Assembly: GCF_902364365.1 (NCBI RefSeq)
Contig: NZ_CABJDN010000006.1
Location: forward strand, 124,001-188,000
Length of the DNA: 64,000 nucleotides
From: Bacteroides intestinalis
GTDB taxonomy: Bacteria; Bacteroidota; Bacteroidia; Bacteroidales; Bacteroidaceae
Reading direction: 5' to 3'
Numbering within the stretch: the stretch's first letter is position 1; the number at the start of each line of letters is the position of its first letter. Below are positions 27,449 to 37,143 of the stretch, in pieces. Position numbers and translations under genes: made by a program. The notes beneath the pieces are model-generated. The model searched no databases. It was not told where the DNA came from and saw only the letters and a list, made by a program, of their open reading frames with translations.

Positions 27449-28236
27449 CGTGGGATTATTTTGTACCATTTTCAATTGCCGCCCTGCACTTCTGGGGATT
27501 CGGTGCCTTTGCCGCTTGGCGCGGAAGAAAACCGTATGTTGTTGGCGGGCTTACCTTGATAGGACTTGCTATCTTTTTCTGCTTCATTGTGGGAATGTGG
27601 ATTTCCCTGGAACGTCCGCCTATGCGGACCATGGGAGAGACGCGCCTGTGGTACTCTTTCTTTCTTCCACTGGCAGGACTCATCACATACAGCCGTTGGA
27701 GGTATAAGTGGATACTCAGTTTCAGTTTTATCCTGTCATTGGTATTTATCTGCATCAATATCTTTAAACCGGAAATACATAACAAAACTTTGATGCCGGC
27801 TTTACAAAGTCCGTGGTTTACGCCGCATGTCATCGTATATATGTTTGCCTATGCTATGCTGGGTGCGGCTACCGTGATGGCTATTTACCTGCTTTGGCTC
27901 AAGAAGAAGCCGATTGACAGCCGGGAGATGGATCTATGCGATAATCTGACTTATGTAGGACTGGCATTTATGACATTAGGCATGCTGTCGGGGGCTGTAT
28001 GGGCAAAAGAGGCGTGGGGACATTATTGGTCGTGGGACCCGAAAGAGACATGGGCTGCTGCTACCTGGTTCTCCTATCTTATTTATATACATTTCCGCCT
28101 TGGAAAACCTTTGTTACATCGTAAGGCCTTAATTTTACTTCTGATATCATTTGTTTTGCTGCAAATGTGCTGGTACGGCATAAACTATCTGCCCTCTGCA
28201 CAGGGAGTCAGCATTCATACGTATAATTTAAACTGA
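27445..28236 (+). CDS. ccsA: CcsA-type heme-handling cytochrome c synthase subunit
   Basis: 263 residues, nearly all in TM helices. The WWD signature appears as WGHYWSWDPKETWAA (~191-205), the heme-binding motif of CcsA/CcmC/CcmF proteins. A conserved His occurs before it (TPHVIVYMFAYAMLG) and another near the C-terminus (GVSIHTYNL). It translocates heme and attaches it to apocytochrome together with ResB. The start overlaps the resB stop. An Nrf-dedicated CcsBA (NrfI) is known in Wolinella; here it is split into two genes. Confidence 0.9.
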   Translation: MTWDYFVPFSIAALHFWGFGAFAAWRGRKPYVVGGLTLIGLAIFFCFIVGMWISLERPPMRTMGETRLWYSFFLPLAGLITYSRWRYKWILSFSFILSLVFICINIFKPEIHNKTLMPALQSPWFTPHVIVYMFAYAMLGAATVMAIYLLWLKKKPIDSREMDLCDNLTYVGLAFMTLGMLSGAVWAKEAWGHYWSWDPKETWAAATWFSYLIYIHFRLGKPLLHRKALILLLISFVLLQMCWYGINYLPSAQGVSIHTYNLN

Positions 28237-28244
28237 TAATCATT

Positions 28245-29522
28245 ATGAAAACTACTTATTGGGCAATGCTTTTCATGCTTTTGCCAAGCATGGCGTATAC
28301 GCAAACGACAGAAAAAGAGAATGAGTTTACAATGTCCATCCAGATCAGGCCTCGTGCGGAATATCGTAATGGTGCTCTGATGCCCCGTGAGGAAGGAGCG
28401 GAACCTGCGGGATTCATCAATAACCGTGCACGATTGTCTATGGAATACAAGCGTTCTGATTTGCAAATGAAAATCTCGGCTCAGCATGTGGGGGTATGGG
28501 GACAAGATCCGCAGATTGACAAGAATGGGCGTTTCATCATGAACGAGGCATGGGCTAAACTGAATTTCGGTAAAAACTTCTTTGCACAATTAGGTCGTCA
28601 GACCCTTTCGTACGATGACGAACGCATTTTGGGCGGACTGGATTGGAACATAGCCGGACGCTATCATGATGCATTGAAACTGGGTTATGCCGACCCCAAC
28701 AACCAATTGCATCTTATCCTCGCTTTCAACCAGAATGACGAGACTAAGATAGGCGGTACCTATTATGTGCAGGCCGGAGCACAGCCTTACAAGAATATGC
28801 AGACACTCTGGTATCACTATAAATCCGATTATACTCCCTTTGATGCATCCTTATTGCTCATGAATCTGGGATTGGAGACCGGAGATGCAGCAACTAAAGA
28901 ATCCCATACCCGCTATCTGCAAACGATGGGTACTTATATTACTTATAAGGATAACGGCTGGAATGTGGACGGTGCTTTCTACTACCAGATGGGTAAGAAC
29001 CTGAATGTAGAAAAGGTATCTGCCTTTATGGCAAGCCTGCAGGCCGCTTATGCCATTGACAAGACCTGGACCGTAGTGGCAAGCGTGGATTATCTAAGCG
29101 GAGACAGCGGTGACGGTGACAAGTACAAGGCATTCAATGCTCTGTATGGCACACACCACAAGTTTTACGGAGCTATGGATTATTTCTACGCATCCGACTT
29201 TAAAAACGGATATGCTCCCGGGCTGTTTGATAAACGTCTGGGTGTACGTTTCCGTGCTTCCAATAAGGTGGATATGGATTTGAACTACCACCATTTTTCA
29301 ACTGCGGCGAAATTGCCGAATCTGAAGAAAGCATTAGGTTCGGAAGTAGATTACCAGATTAACTGGTCGGTGATGAAAGATGTGAAACTCTCTGCCGGAT
29401 ATTCCTTCATGCGCGGAACGGAAACCATGGATGTCGTGAAAGGCGGTAATCACAAAAGCTGGCAAGACTGGGGATGGGTTTCAGTAAATATCAATCCGAG
29501 AGTATTGTTTGTGAAGTGGTAA
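28245..29522 (+). CDS. Alginate-export-type outer-membrane beta-barrel protein
   Basis: 425 residues with a signal peptide ending SMAYTQ. The rest is alternating amphipathic strands, beginning MSIQIRPRAEYRNGALMP, the start of alginate_exp/AlgE-like barrels, with INNRARLSMEYKRSDLQMKISAQHVGVWGQ and FAQLGRQTLSYDDERILGGLDWN. It ends in a strand closing FVKW. It sits 8 nt after ccsA as the last gene of the nrf operon. It may admit nitrite or another small anion to NrfA; that is inference. A hairpin terminator follows. Confidence 0.8.
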   Translation: MKTTYWAMLFMLLPSMAYTQTTEKENEFTMSIQIRPRAEYRNGALMPREEGAEPAGFINNRARLSMEYKRSDLQMKISAQHVGVWGQDPQIDKNGRFIMNEAWAKLNFGKNFFAQLGRQTLSYDDERILGGLDWNIAGRYHDALKLGYADPNNQLHLILAFNQNDETKIGGTYYVQAGAQPYKNMQTLWYHYKSDYTPFDASLLLMNLGLETGDAATKESHTRYLQTMGTYITYKDNGWNVDGAFYYQMGKNLNVEKVSAFMASLQAAYAIDKTWTVVASVDYLSGDSGDGDKYKAFNALYGTHHKFYGAMDYFYASDFKNGYAPGLFDKRLGVRFRASNKVDMDLNYHHFSTAAKLPNLKKALGSEVDYQINWSVMKDVKLSAGYSFMRGTETMDVVKGGNHKSWQDWGWVSVNINPRVLFVKW

Positions 29523-29538
29523 AGATAGATAAAAGAGA

Positions 29539-29572
29539 ATACGTATGGGGAGCTTCCTCATACGTATTTTTC
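29539..29572. terminator. Terminator of the nrf operon
   Basis: AATACGTATG and CATACGTATT form a perfect 10-bp stem with an 11-nt loop followed by T-rich sequence. It overlaps the stop codon of the convergent Crp gene at 29558, so it can serve both directions. Confidence 0.8.
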
Positions 29573-30247
29573 TAATGATGGTTCGTCCAGAACACGGACT
29601 GTCTTTCCATCCATCTCTATAATTCCTTCCTTTATCATTTTATTAATTTCCTTCGATAGTGCAGGGCGGGTTACATTCAGATATTCGGCAAGGGTTGCCT
29701 GATTGTGGATGATGTTGACTGTTGAAGAATTTTTTTTCTTGTGTTCCAGTAAGTAGACAACGAAACGTTCGCGCACTGTTTTCCGTGATAGAGTTTTCAG
29801 GCGAGATACTGTGCAGGCATTGCAGTTGCCCGTGATGCAAAGAAAGTTGTGTAATATCTTAGGTTCCTCACTGATAAGCTTAAACATGGACTCTTTACTG
29901 GCGGTGAGCAGGGTACTGTCTTCTATAGCAGTAAAGGTTGCCGGCAGCACTCCGTCTGAACTGAATAAATGAGGAGTGGCGAATGCACGTGCTGCAACGA
30001 TATATTCTATCATGACTTCATTTCCCAATCCGTCAATAATATCTACCCGTAGTTTTCCTTCCAACAATACATATAACTTTTTGCAGAGTGTTCCTTGGGT
30101 GGCAATGATATCTTTTTTGTCGACCGAGTACAGGGAGATATCCAATCTGTCGAGCAACGAATGCTTGATATTAAGGGGAAGGTCACGGAACAGCGGAATC
30201 TGGAAAAGTAATTCCTGATGTTTGTCGGTTAATGTTATTTTCCTCAT
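29558..30247 (-). CDS. Crp/Fnr-family transcriptional regulator
   Basis: 229 residues from the ATG at 30247, chosen because a TATCTTTG -7 element at 30269-30276 rules out the upstream TTG. N-terminal cyclic-nucleotide-binding-like beta-roll (FRDLPLNIKHSLLDRLD...QGTLCKKLYVLLEGKLRV) and C-terminal HTH (NQATLAEYLNVTRPALSKEINKMIKEG). The hinge carries CITGNCNAC, three cysteines in C-x4-C-x2-C spacing, which could bind a metal or sense redox/NO. It is the distal member of two tandem Crp genes between the nrf operon and hcp, so HcpR-like control of nitrosative stress is likely. Confidence 0.85.
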   Translation of the reverse strand: MRKITLTDKHQELLFQIPLFRDLPLNIKHSLLDRLDISLYSVDKKDIIATQGTLCKKLYVLLEGKLRVDIIDGLGNEVMIEYIVAARAFATPHLFSSDGVLPATFTAIEDSTLLTASKESMFKLISEEPKILHNFLCITGNCNACTVSRLKTLSRKTVRERFVVYLLEHKKKNSSTVNIIHNQATLAEYLNVTRPALSKEINKMIKEGIIEMDGKTVRVLDEPSLEKYV

Positions 30248-30268
30248 TATATTAGGTAGTTGGTTGTA

Positions 30269-30276
30269 CAAAGATA
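30269..30276 (-). promoter_or_regulatory. -7 element of the distal Crp/Fnr gene
   Basis: Minus-strand TATCTTTG lies 21 nt upstream of the ATG at 30247, with an ACTTTTA -33-like stretch ~19 nt further up. It shows that the two Crp genes need not be one transcript. Confidence 0.55.
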
Positions 30277-30292
30277 CGATGAAAAAGTAGAA

Positions 30293-30985
30293 TTAAAAGT
30301 ATTTCTTCGAATTCTCCTCGTCAATAAACATTTTTTTTCCTTCTATTTGTATACAACCCTCATTGCTCAATTCAGATATGGCACGTGCCAATGACGGACG
30401 GGCTACCCCAAGTATATGTGCTACTTCCTGTTGGGAACCGATGCCTCCATGCATCTTTACATAATTGAGCAATCTTGATTTCAGACTTTGTAAGGCAAAT
30501 TCGTTTAGTTTCTTGGATAGAAACAAGCTCCGGTCGGAAATCAACTTCAGGAAATTCTGCATGATGACCGGGTACTGGTGCATGAACTCCAGAAAAGCAT
30601 CCTTATTCAGAATCAATACTTCCGAGGTTTCCAGGGTTTCGATATTCACCGGGAAACGGTTTTCGGAAGCAAAGATGAAAGCCGGTGCAAGAAGTTTCGG
30701 GGCACGGAGGGTCTCTATAGTGAGTTGTTTTCCTTCTGCACTGACCATTTGCGTACGCACTGTTCCATTGCATAGAATATAGAGAGAACGGTAAATATCT
30801 CCCTGCATGGCGATAAACTCTCCTGGTTTGTAGGATTTAAGAGTATGTTGGTGCAACAGAACGAACTTTAATAGCGTTTCTTCTGTTATGCCTCGAAATA
30901 ATGGCATCTGTAATAATATATGTGCTTCCATTCTTTTTAAGTTTTTTGTGATTGGGTGTAACATACGTGACAATTTACCTGCCAT
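30293..30985 (-). CDS. Crp/Fnr-family regulator, HcpR-like candidate
   Basis: 230 residues if started at the ATG at 30985, which has GGAG 5 nt upstream; the -7 element at 31004-31011 excludes the TTG at 31006, and an ATG at 30931 is a shorter alternative. Beta-roll (FRGITEETLLKFVLLHQHTLKSYKPGEFIAMQGD) and HTH (SQQEVAHILGVARPSLARAISELSNEG). Divergent from hcp across a 139-nt region holding the palindrome TTTCATGCTTGCATGAAA. HcpR-type Crp proteins control hcp in Bacteroidetes such as Porphyromonas gingivalis, so this is the better HcpR candidate of the two. Confidence 0.85.
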   Translation of the reverse strand: MAGKLSRMLHPITKNLKRMEAHILLQMPLFRGITEETLLKFVLLHQHTLKSYKPGEFIAMQGDIYRSLYILCNGTVRTQMVSAEGKQLTIETLRAPKLLAPAFIFASENRFPVNIETLETSEVLILNKDAFLEFMHQYPVIMQNFLKLISDRSLFLSKKLNEFALQSLKSRLLNYVKMHGGIGSQQEVAHILGVARPSLARAISELSNEGCIQIEGKKMFIDEENSKKYF

Positions 30986-31003
30986 AAACTCTCCATCTTT
31001 GCA

Positions 31004-31078
31004 CAAAGATAATGCAAATCGAATGCAGAACTTTCATGCTTGCATGAAAAAGTTATGCTGAGATGCAGCTTATCTTCT
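31004..31078. promoter_or_regulatory. Divergent crp/hcp promoter region with shared operator
   Basis: TTTCATGC-TT-GCATGAAA (31032-31049) is a perfect 8+2+8 inverted repeat. The crp -7 element TATCTTTG (minus, 31004-31011) starts 29.5 nt from its centre. The hcp -7 candidate TATCTTCT (plus, 31071-31078) starts 30.5 nt on the other side. Both distances match class II activation and the nrf geometry. Confidence 0.6.
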
Positions 31079-31124
31079 TAAAAGAGAAGGAATATATATT
31101 TTATAACTAAATAAAAAGAATAAG

Positions 31125-32780
31125 ATGATGGAAGCTAAAATGTTTTGTTATCAGTGCCAGGAAACAATGAAAGGCACCGGTTGTATCTTGAAAGGTGTGT
31201 GTGGAAAAGAAAGTCATACAGCAAAGGCAATGGATTTGCTGATGTTCGTGGTACGTGGAATATCAGTCGTTACTGATGAGTTCCGCAACGCCGGACATCC
31301 CGTGGCTGCCGAAGTGAACCGTTTTGTTGTGGATGCCTTATTCTGTACCATTACAAATGCTAACTTCGATGATGAAAGCATTCTGAACAGGGTGGATAAA
31401 GGTATGACATTGCGTAACCGTTTAATAGAAGAAGCCACAGAAAAAGGTATTTCCTTGCCTGAAATCGACGAATTGCAATGGCAGGGCGGACGTGATGAGT
31501 ATGCTTCCAAGGCGGAAAGCGTGGGTGTGCTGCGTGAACCCGACATAGATCTGCGTTCCCTGAAAGAATTGATGACCTATGGTCTGAAAGGTATGGCGGC
31601 ATATCTGGAACATGCCATGCGTCTGGGATATGACGATGCTTCTATCCATACTTTTATGCAACATGCTTTGGCCGCCACTGCCACAAAATCACTTCCGGCA
31701 GGCGAATGGGTGAAGATGGTGCTCCAGACCGGAGAATACGGTGTGAAGACTATGGCTTTACTGGATAAAGCGAATACCGAACGCTATGGTAATCCGGAAA
31801 TGACAAAAGTAAATATCGGAGTAGGGAAGCGTCCGGGTATTCTGATAAGTGGCCACGACCTGAAAGATATGGAAGAGCTATTGAAGCAAACCGAAGGTAC
31901 GGGAGTCGACGTGTACACACATAGCGAAATGCTTCCTGCTCACTATTATCCTGCTTTCAAGAAGTATTCCCATTTCGTAGGCAACTATGGAAATGCCTGG
32001 TGGAAGCAGCGTGAGGAGTTCACCACCTTCAATGGCCCTATCCTGTTTACAACAAACTGTATTGTTCCCCCGTTGGCAAATGCTGAATATAAAGAACGTA
32101 TGTTTACAACAAATTCCACCGGATATCCCGGTTGCAAGTACATTCAGGCAGATGCCGAAGGTAGAAAAGATTTCTCCGAAATTATCGAGATAGCTAAGCA
32201 ATGCCAACCGCCTACGGAAATAGAACGTGGAGAAATCATCGGTGGCTTTGCCCATAATCAGGTGTTGCAACTGGCAGATAAAGTGGTGGATGCCGTGAAG
32301 AGCGGTGCTATTCGTCGCTTTGTAGTTATGGCAGGTTGCGACGGACGTATGAAGGGACGTGATTATTATACCGAATTTGCCAAGGCGTTACCTAAAGATA
32401 CAGTCATCCTGACAGCAGGTTGTGCCAAGTATCGTTACAATAAGTTGCCTCTGGGAGATATCAACGGCATTCCACGTGTACTGGATGCAGGACAGTGCAA
32501 CGACAGCTATTCACTGGCAGTCATTGCAATGAAACTGAAAGAAGTGTTCGAACTGAATGATATCAACGAACTCCCGATTGTGTATAACATTGCTTGGTAC
32601 GAGCAGAAAGCCGTTATCGTACTACTGGCCTTGTTGAGCCTGGGTGTGAAGAAAATCCATTTAGGGCCTACGCTGCCTGCCTTCCTGTCGCCCAATGTGG
32701 CAAAAGTCTTGGTAGATACTTTTCAGATAGGTACCATCAGTGATGTGGAAGATGACTTGAAGATGTTCCAATTATCATAA
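31125..32780 (+). CDS. hcp: Hybrid cluster protein (Hcp), hydroxylamine/NO reductase
   Basis: 551 residues. The N-terminal cluster ligands are C8, C11, C20 and C26 ([21 protein letters not shown]), the C-x2-C-x8-C-x5-C pattern of strictly anaerobic Hcps. Hybrid-cluster ligands appear later in [33 protein letters not shown] and [10 protein letters not shown]. The protein reduces NO to N2O and hydroxylamine to ammonia in vitro and protects from nitrosative stress, including NO formed by nitrite ammonification. No hcr reductase gene follows. Monocistronic, ended by a strong hairpin at 32822-32864. Confidence 0.95.
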   Translation: MMEAKMFCYQCQETMKGTGCILKGVCGKESHTAKAMDLLMFVVRGISVVTDEFRNAGHPVAAEVNRFVVDALFCTITNANFDDESILNRVDKGMTLRNRLIEEATEKGISLPEIDELQWQGGRDEYASKAESVGVLREPDIDLRSLKELMTYGLKGMAAYLEHAMRLGYDDASIHTFMQHALAATATKSLPAGEWVKMVLQTGEYGVKTMALLDKANTERYGNPEMTKVNIGVGKRPGILISGHDLKDMEELLKQTEGTGVDVYTHSEMLPAHYYPAFKKYSHFVGNYGNAWWKQREEFTTFNGPILFTTNCIVPPLANAEYKERMFTTNSTGYPGCKYIQADAEGRKDFSEIIEIAKQCQPPTEIERGEIIGGFAHNQVLQLADKVVDAVKSGAIRRFVVMAGCDGRMKGRDYYTEFAKALPKDTVILTAGCAKYRYNKLPLGDINGIPRVLDAGQCNDSYSLAVIAMKLKEVFELNDINELPIVYNIAWYEQKAVIVLLALLSLGVKKIHLGPTLPAFLSPNVAKVLVDTFQIGTISDVEDDLKMFQLS

Positions 32781-32821
32781 ATGATTAATAAATTCTGAAG
32801 TATATTCGGATGGATAATTCC

Positions 32822-32864
32822 CGCCCCTACAAGTTAATCATATCGTGATTAATTTGTAGGGGCG
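32822..32864. terminator. Bidirectional terminator between hcp and the ABC operon
   Basis: CGCCCCTACAAGTTAATCA and TGATTAATTTGTAGGGGCG form a 19-bp stem with one mismatch and a 5-nt loop, with A/T-rich flanks on both sides. Confidence 0.85.
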
Positions 32865-32906
32865 AATTATTATTTTAGTAGGATTTTCTTGAGTGGTCTT
32901 TGAAAA

Positions 32907-34637
32907 TTACAACTTCCACCCCAATGTCTTTTCCTGTATATTCCATAGCTTGGCGTATAGCCCCTTATTATCGAGTAGTTCCTGATGCTTACCTTGTTCG
33001 GCAATGCATCCTTCCTCCAATACTATGATGTTATCTGCATTCTTGATCGTCTTCAGGCGATGGGCAATCACGATTACCGTACGTCCTGCAATTAATGTAT
33101 TGATGGCACGCTGTACTTCCACTTCATTTTCCGGATCGAGTGAAGCCGTTGCTTCATCCAGAAGTACTACGGGAGCTTCTTTCAATATAGCACGTGCGAT
33201 GGAAATGCGCTGCTTCTCTCCACCGGACAAGGTACAACCGCCTTCACCGACCTGCGTATCATACCCTTTGGGCAATCGCATGATGAAATCGTGGCAACAT
33301 GCTTTGCGGGCCGCTGCTTCTATTTCTTCGTCCGTAGCGTCGGTTTTGCCGAAACGGATATTGTTGCGAATGGTATCTTGAAACAGATACACATTCTGGA
33401 ATACCATTGAGATATGACTCATCAATGATTCCGGTTCCAGGGTTTTCATATCTACTCCATTAAATAAAACCTGTCCCTGTTGCGGATCGTAAAAACGTGC
33501 GCATAGTTTCAGCATGGTACTTTTTCCACTCCCCGAAGGACCTACCAGAGCGGTGAGTGTATTCTTACGCAGTGTTACCGATACATCATGCAGTACCCAT
33601 TTTTTCTGGTAGCCGAATGATACGTGATTGAAAGTAATATCGCCACTTTCCGGGGCCTCTTTACTCCCTTGCATTTCCGGTTCGTTCATCAGCGTTAGTA
33701 TACGCCCTCCGGCAATGGAGAAATATCGGAATTCTGCAAAGTTGGTCAGTGCCGAAGTCAGCGGATCGAAGACGCGGGAACCGACAACGAGGAACATAAC
33801 GAACGTGAGCAGAGACAAATCTCCTCCTATCAACAAGTACGTACCGCAAAGTATCATCAACGTCAGACCTGCCCGTATCAACGTTACAGAAAGCAGTATG
33901 AACGGGCCGAGCAATGCTTCCTGGCGGATACAGGCACGGCGCAGTTCGGCAAAGGCATTCTTCAGACGGACAAACTTGTCGCCCAGCAGATTATATGCTT
34001 TCATTACCCGTATTCCCTGCAAGTACTCTTCCAGGCGATTGCCTGCATTGATTTTGGCAGTAATCTGTTTGCCGCTCAGTTTGTATTGCAGGTAAGTACT
34101 GCCCAGCAATATTCCCACGGCAAGTGGCAGGGCTATAAACATGGCAACGGCCATTTGCCAATCTATCCATAGCAAGCCGAGGAAGGCAAGTACAGGCATC
34201 ACCAGTGCACCCATCAATTGGGGTAGGTGATGCGAAATACCTGTTTCCGCCATGGTAAAGTCTGTAATCAGCATGGACGAAAGATCACCCGGATCGCGGC
34301 GTGACAGGAAACCCAATGAGAGTTTCCGCAAATGCTCTGCCAGGCTGACACGTCCTGCGGCACTCATTTCATAGGCACCCCGGAAATTGGCGCGGTAGGA
34401 AGCCCTTTCTGCCAATGCCATGACAAATACATACACTACAAGCAGGATAAAAATAGTCCAGAGCCGTTGAGTGTCCAACGGCGTTCCGCTGCCATCGAAA
34501 GCACGGAATATCACGTTGATTGCTTCGATAGACAGGCAGAATGGGACAATATTTACCAGGTTGGCAAGCATCGTGTAGCCCACAGGTTTGCGAAGGCGTT
34601 CGGTGTGCCCTATCGTAATATTTTCTATTGCATTCAT
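32907..34637 (-). CDS. ABC half-transporter, permease-ATPase fusion (second gene)
   Basis: 576 residues. Six-helix permease domain (~15-310), then ATPase with Walker A LVGPSGSGKSTM, the signature LSGGEKQR and Walker B VVLLDEATASLDPENE, and the switch His in IVIAHRL. Exporter-fold (type IV) half-transporter, expected to dimerise with its neighbour, whose stop overlaps this start by 4 nt (ATGA). Substrate not deducible from sequence. The pair belongs to COG1132-like transporters, which include exporters and the exporter-fold siderophore importers IrtAB/YbtPQ. Confidence 0.9.
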   Translation of the reverse strand: MNAIENITIGHTERLRKPVGYTMLANLVNIVPFCLSIEAINVIFRAFDGSGTPLDTQRLWTIFILLVVYVFVMALAERASYRANFRGAYEMSAAGRVSLAEHLRKLSLGFLSRRDPGDLSSMLITDFTMAETGISHHLPQLMGALVMPVLAFLGLLWIDWQMAVAMFIALPLAVGILLGSTYLQYKLSGKQITAKINAGNRLEEYLQGIRVMKAYNLLGDKFVRLKNAFAELRRACIRQEALLGPFILLSVTLIRAGLTLMILCGTYLLIGGDLSLLTFVMFLVVGSRVFDPLTSALTNFAEFRYFSIAGGRILTLMNEPEMQGSKEAPESGDITFNHVSFGYQKKWVLHDVSVTLRKNTLTALVGPSGSGKSTMLKLCARFYDPQQGQVLFNGVDMKTLEPESLMSHISMVFQNVYLFQDTIRNNIRFGKTDATDEEIEAAARKACCHDFIMRLPKGYDTQVGEGGCTLSGGEKQRISIARAILKEAPVVLLDEATASLDPENEVEVQRAINTLIAGRTVIVIAHRLKTIKNADNIIVLEEGCIAEQGKHQELLDNKGLYAKLWNIQEKTLGWKL

Positions 34638-36454
34638 TCTTTTACCTCCTTCTTACTGTTTAGTTCCCAGCGGAACGCATCCGTATAAGCGTCCCACATA
34701 TTCTTATATAATCCTTCCGTTTTACTTAATATCTCGTGTTTCCCATGCTGTACGAGCTTTCCTTCGTTCAGTACGATGATTTGCTGTGCCGAAATGATGG
34801 ACGAGAGGCGGTGTGCAATGATGATAACCGTCTTATTCTGGATCAGATGTTGCAAAGCTTGCTGCATCTTATATTCATTTTCGGGATCGGCAAAAGCGGT
34901 CGCTTCGTCCAGCACCAGGATAGGAGCATTTTTCAGGATGGCCCTTGCCACACAGACTCGTTGCGACTCACCACCGGAAAGGTAGACGCCCTCATCTCCG
35001 ATGCGGGTTTCATAACCTTGCGGAAGGCTTTCTATAAACTCATGGCACTGTGCGGCTTTTGCGGCTGCTATCACTTCCTCACGTCCTGCACTGGAGTTTC
35101 CTACCCGGATATTCTCATAGAGGGTATCAAAGAAAAGGAAGCTATCCTGAAAAACAAAGGAAACAATGTTCATCAACTTTTCAGTGGGAATATCTTTGAT
35201 GTTGACTCCTCCGATCCGTATTTCGCCTTCCGTTACATCCCAGAAGCGGGGAATCAGATTGGCTACTGTAGACTTTCCTGAACCTGAGGGGCCTACGAGT
35301 GCCGTAATTTCACCTTGACGTGCTGTGAAGGTGATGTCGCGCAGCGCTTCGGTACGAGTTGTCTCCGCTTTATTCTCATAAGCGAAACTAACCTTGCGGA
35401 ATTCAATGTCATAACCGGCAGGTACTTGCGGCGTTTGTGCTTCCGGTACGGGCGGTTCGGCAAAGATACGGTCAATGCGTTCTACGCCCTCGTCTATTTC
35501 TCGTGTACCCGATCCGAGGAACATCAGTTTATAAATAGGGGAGGCTACTCCGGGGCCCATAATAATAAAGAATAGATAGACAGCAGCTAATGCCAGATTT
35601 TGTGGCTCATGACTCAGTAATAGTAGACCTATCGGCAGAATAAACGTAATGAGTGAGTTCAGTAATATGGTGAAGACCACCATACCGGGTTCGTATGTAT
35701 CGCATACTTTCAGTGCATATTCTTTATACGCCTCAATCTCACTATTGAAACGGCGGAATGACCGGACGCTTTGACCGAAGATTTTCACGACCGGCATGCC
35801 GCGTACATATTGTACGGCTGAGGCGCTCATTCGTTCCTGTGTATCAAAGTAGATTTTAGTAAACTCCTGTGCTTTTTTCCCGAAGAAGTTGGCAAATTGT
35901 AATCCTATACTCAATGCAATACAGAATAGACAGACCGCAGCCATCCAGCCATTCAGGGAGAAGAAGATGATAAACATCAGAGTGACCGTAGCCAATACAT
36001 TCACAAGGTCGGGGATGGTATGGGCAATGAAGTTCTCAATCTTTTCTACATTCTGTTCCATAATTTTCTTGATGCTTCCGGTAGATGTACCGTTCAGGTA
36101 TCCTAACGATAAGCGTCCGATGTGTTCCGATAACTTGATACGTAATCCGTATAGGATACGGAAAGCTGCTACATGTGAGGCCATCAGTGCCGCATAAAGT
36201 AGCAATAATCCTCCGATCAGTCCGAAGAAGGCAAACCATCCCCAGTATATCAGTATCTCGCTATCTGTTTTTTCTAAATCACTGGCGTGAAGCAGTAATT
36301 CCTGCAATACGCGGTATACCGACCAGTAGGGAACCAACATGCACGTAGCGCTTCCTGCCGACAAGATACCAGCCAGGATCAGCAGCCCTTTCCGCTCGCC
36401 TGCAATTTCAAACAGGCGGGCGATTCCTCTTTTCTTTTTCAGTTTCTCTTTCAT
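34634..36454 (-). CDS. ABC half-transporter, permease-ATPase fusion (first gene)
   Basis: 606 residues. Six-helix permease (~25-320) with ATPase motifs LVGPSGSGKSTV, LSGGESQR and ILVLDEATAFADPENE. The ATAFADPENE variant of Walker B is, from memory, characteristic of IrtAB/YbtPQ-like transporters linked to iron-siderophore handling, which would fit the iron theme of the adjacent region; this is inference. Translationally coupled to the second half-transporter. The gene lies 59 nt downstream of tetR, but a terminator intervenes, so expression probably depends on readthrough or a promoter in the short gap. Confidence 0.9.
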   Translation of the reverse strand: MKEKLKKKRGIARLFEIAGERKGLLILAGILSAGSATCMLVPYWSVYRVLQELLLHASDLEKTDSEILIYWGWFAFFGLIGGLLLLYAALMASHVAAFRILYGLRIKLSEHIGRLSLGYLNGTSTGSIKKIMEQNVEKIENFIAHTIPDLVNVLATVTLMFIIFFSLNGWMAAVCLFCIALSIGLQFANFFGKKAQEFTKIYFDTQERMSASAVQYVRGMPVVKIFGQSVRSFRRFNSEIEAYKEYALKVCDTYEPGMVVFTILLNSLITFILPIGLLLLSHEPQNLALAAVYLFFIIMGPGVASPIYKLMFLGSGTREIDEGVERIDRIFAEPPVPEAQTPQVPAGYDIEFRKVSFAYENKAETTRTEALRDITFTARQGEITALVGPSGSGKSTVANLIPRFWDVTEGEIRIGGVNIKDIPTEKLMNIVSFVFQDSFLFFDTLYENIRVGNSSAGREEVIAAAKAAQCHEFIESLPQGYETRIGDEGVYLSGGESQRVCVARAILKNAPILVLDEATAFADPENEYKMQQALQHLIQNKTVIIIAHRLSSIISAQQIIVLNEGKLVQHGKHEILSKTEGLYKNMWDAYTDAFRWELNSKKEVKE

Positions 36455-36497
36455 AATCTATCATACTTTTAAAAAACGAACAATATTCAGATTTATT

Positions 36498-36535
36498 CAA
36501 AAAAAGAGAGAGCTTATATTTTCATAAGCTCTCTC
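36498..36535 (-). terminator. Terminator overlapping the tetR stop codon
   Basis: GAGAGAGCTTAT and ATAAGCTCTCTC pair perfectly around a 6-nt loop that contains the tetR stop codon (TAA at 36514-36516). The minus strand continues with seven T. It separates tetR from the ABC genes. Confidence 0.8.
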
Positions 36536-37125
36536 CAACCAGTTACTTCGAATGTGATGTATTCTGTGACTATCTGTTCCAAATCTTCTATCCCGACTCG
36601 GTGCATGATCAATTCCTCAAACATGGTGAACATCCATGCCGTGTGCAGGTGGATAGAAAAGTCGGTTACATTGATATTCATTTGCGGATGTTTCTCTTTC
36701 ATATCTCTGAAGTACTCTTTCACGAGTGATGTGGAGCGTTCGGTAAAGTTCTCCTTGAAGTTTTCCAGTGAAGAACCTTGTGCATGGAAAAATAGCAATA
36801 CCAACAATTTGCGATGTTTTTGTATCAATGTCATGTACTCTTCTATCACATATCGTAGGTATTCTGTGGAATACATCTCCATGATATCTGCTCCATAACG
36901 ACCGTGATGTTCGTGCAGCATCCTTTCGAATGCACTGATTACAGGCCGTACCACCGTACAGAAAATATCATCCTTATTTTTGAAATAGTTATAGATATTG
37001 CTCAACCCTACCTGTGCTTCTTGCGCAATTTCACGCATGGAAGCCTTTGGAAAGCCGTTTTCGAGGAATACCTTTTCGGCAGCTTTCAAAATTTCTTTTT
37101 GTATGTCATCTTTAGGGTATTGCAT
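36514..37125 (-). CDS. TetR/AcrR-family transcriptional regulator
   Basis: 203 residues from the ATG at 37125; the longer frame starts upstream of the mapped -7 element, so it is not used. N-terminal HTH (~7-55): KEILKAAEKVFLENGFPKASMREIAQEAQVGLSNIYNYFKNKDDIF, a textbook TetR domain. The remaining helices form an unassigned ligand pocket. It is divergent from the small membrane protein gene at 37291. The intergenic region holds two inverted copies of TGGGTATT, one for each direction. Likely controls the ABC pair and perhaps the divergent genes. Confidence 0.9.
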   Translation of the reverse strand: MQYPKDDIQKEILKAAEKVFLENGFPKASMREIAQEAQVGLSNIYNYFKNKDDIFCTVVRPVISAFERMLHEHHGRYGADIMEMYSTEYLRYVIEEYMTLIQKHRKLLVLLFFHAQGSSLENFKENFTERSTSLVKEYFRDMKEKHPQMNINVTDFSIHLHTAWMFTMFEELIMHRVGIEDLEQIVTEYITFEVTGWRELMKI

Positions 37126-37143
37126 AAGTTTTATTTCTCGACT

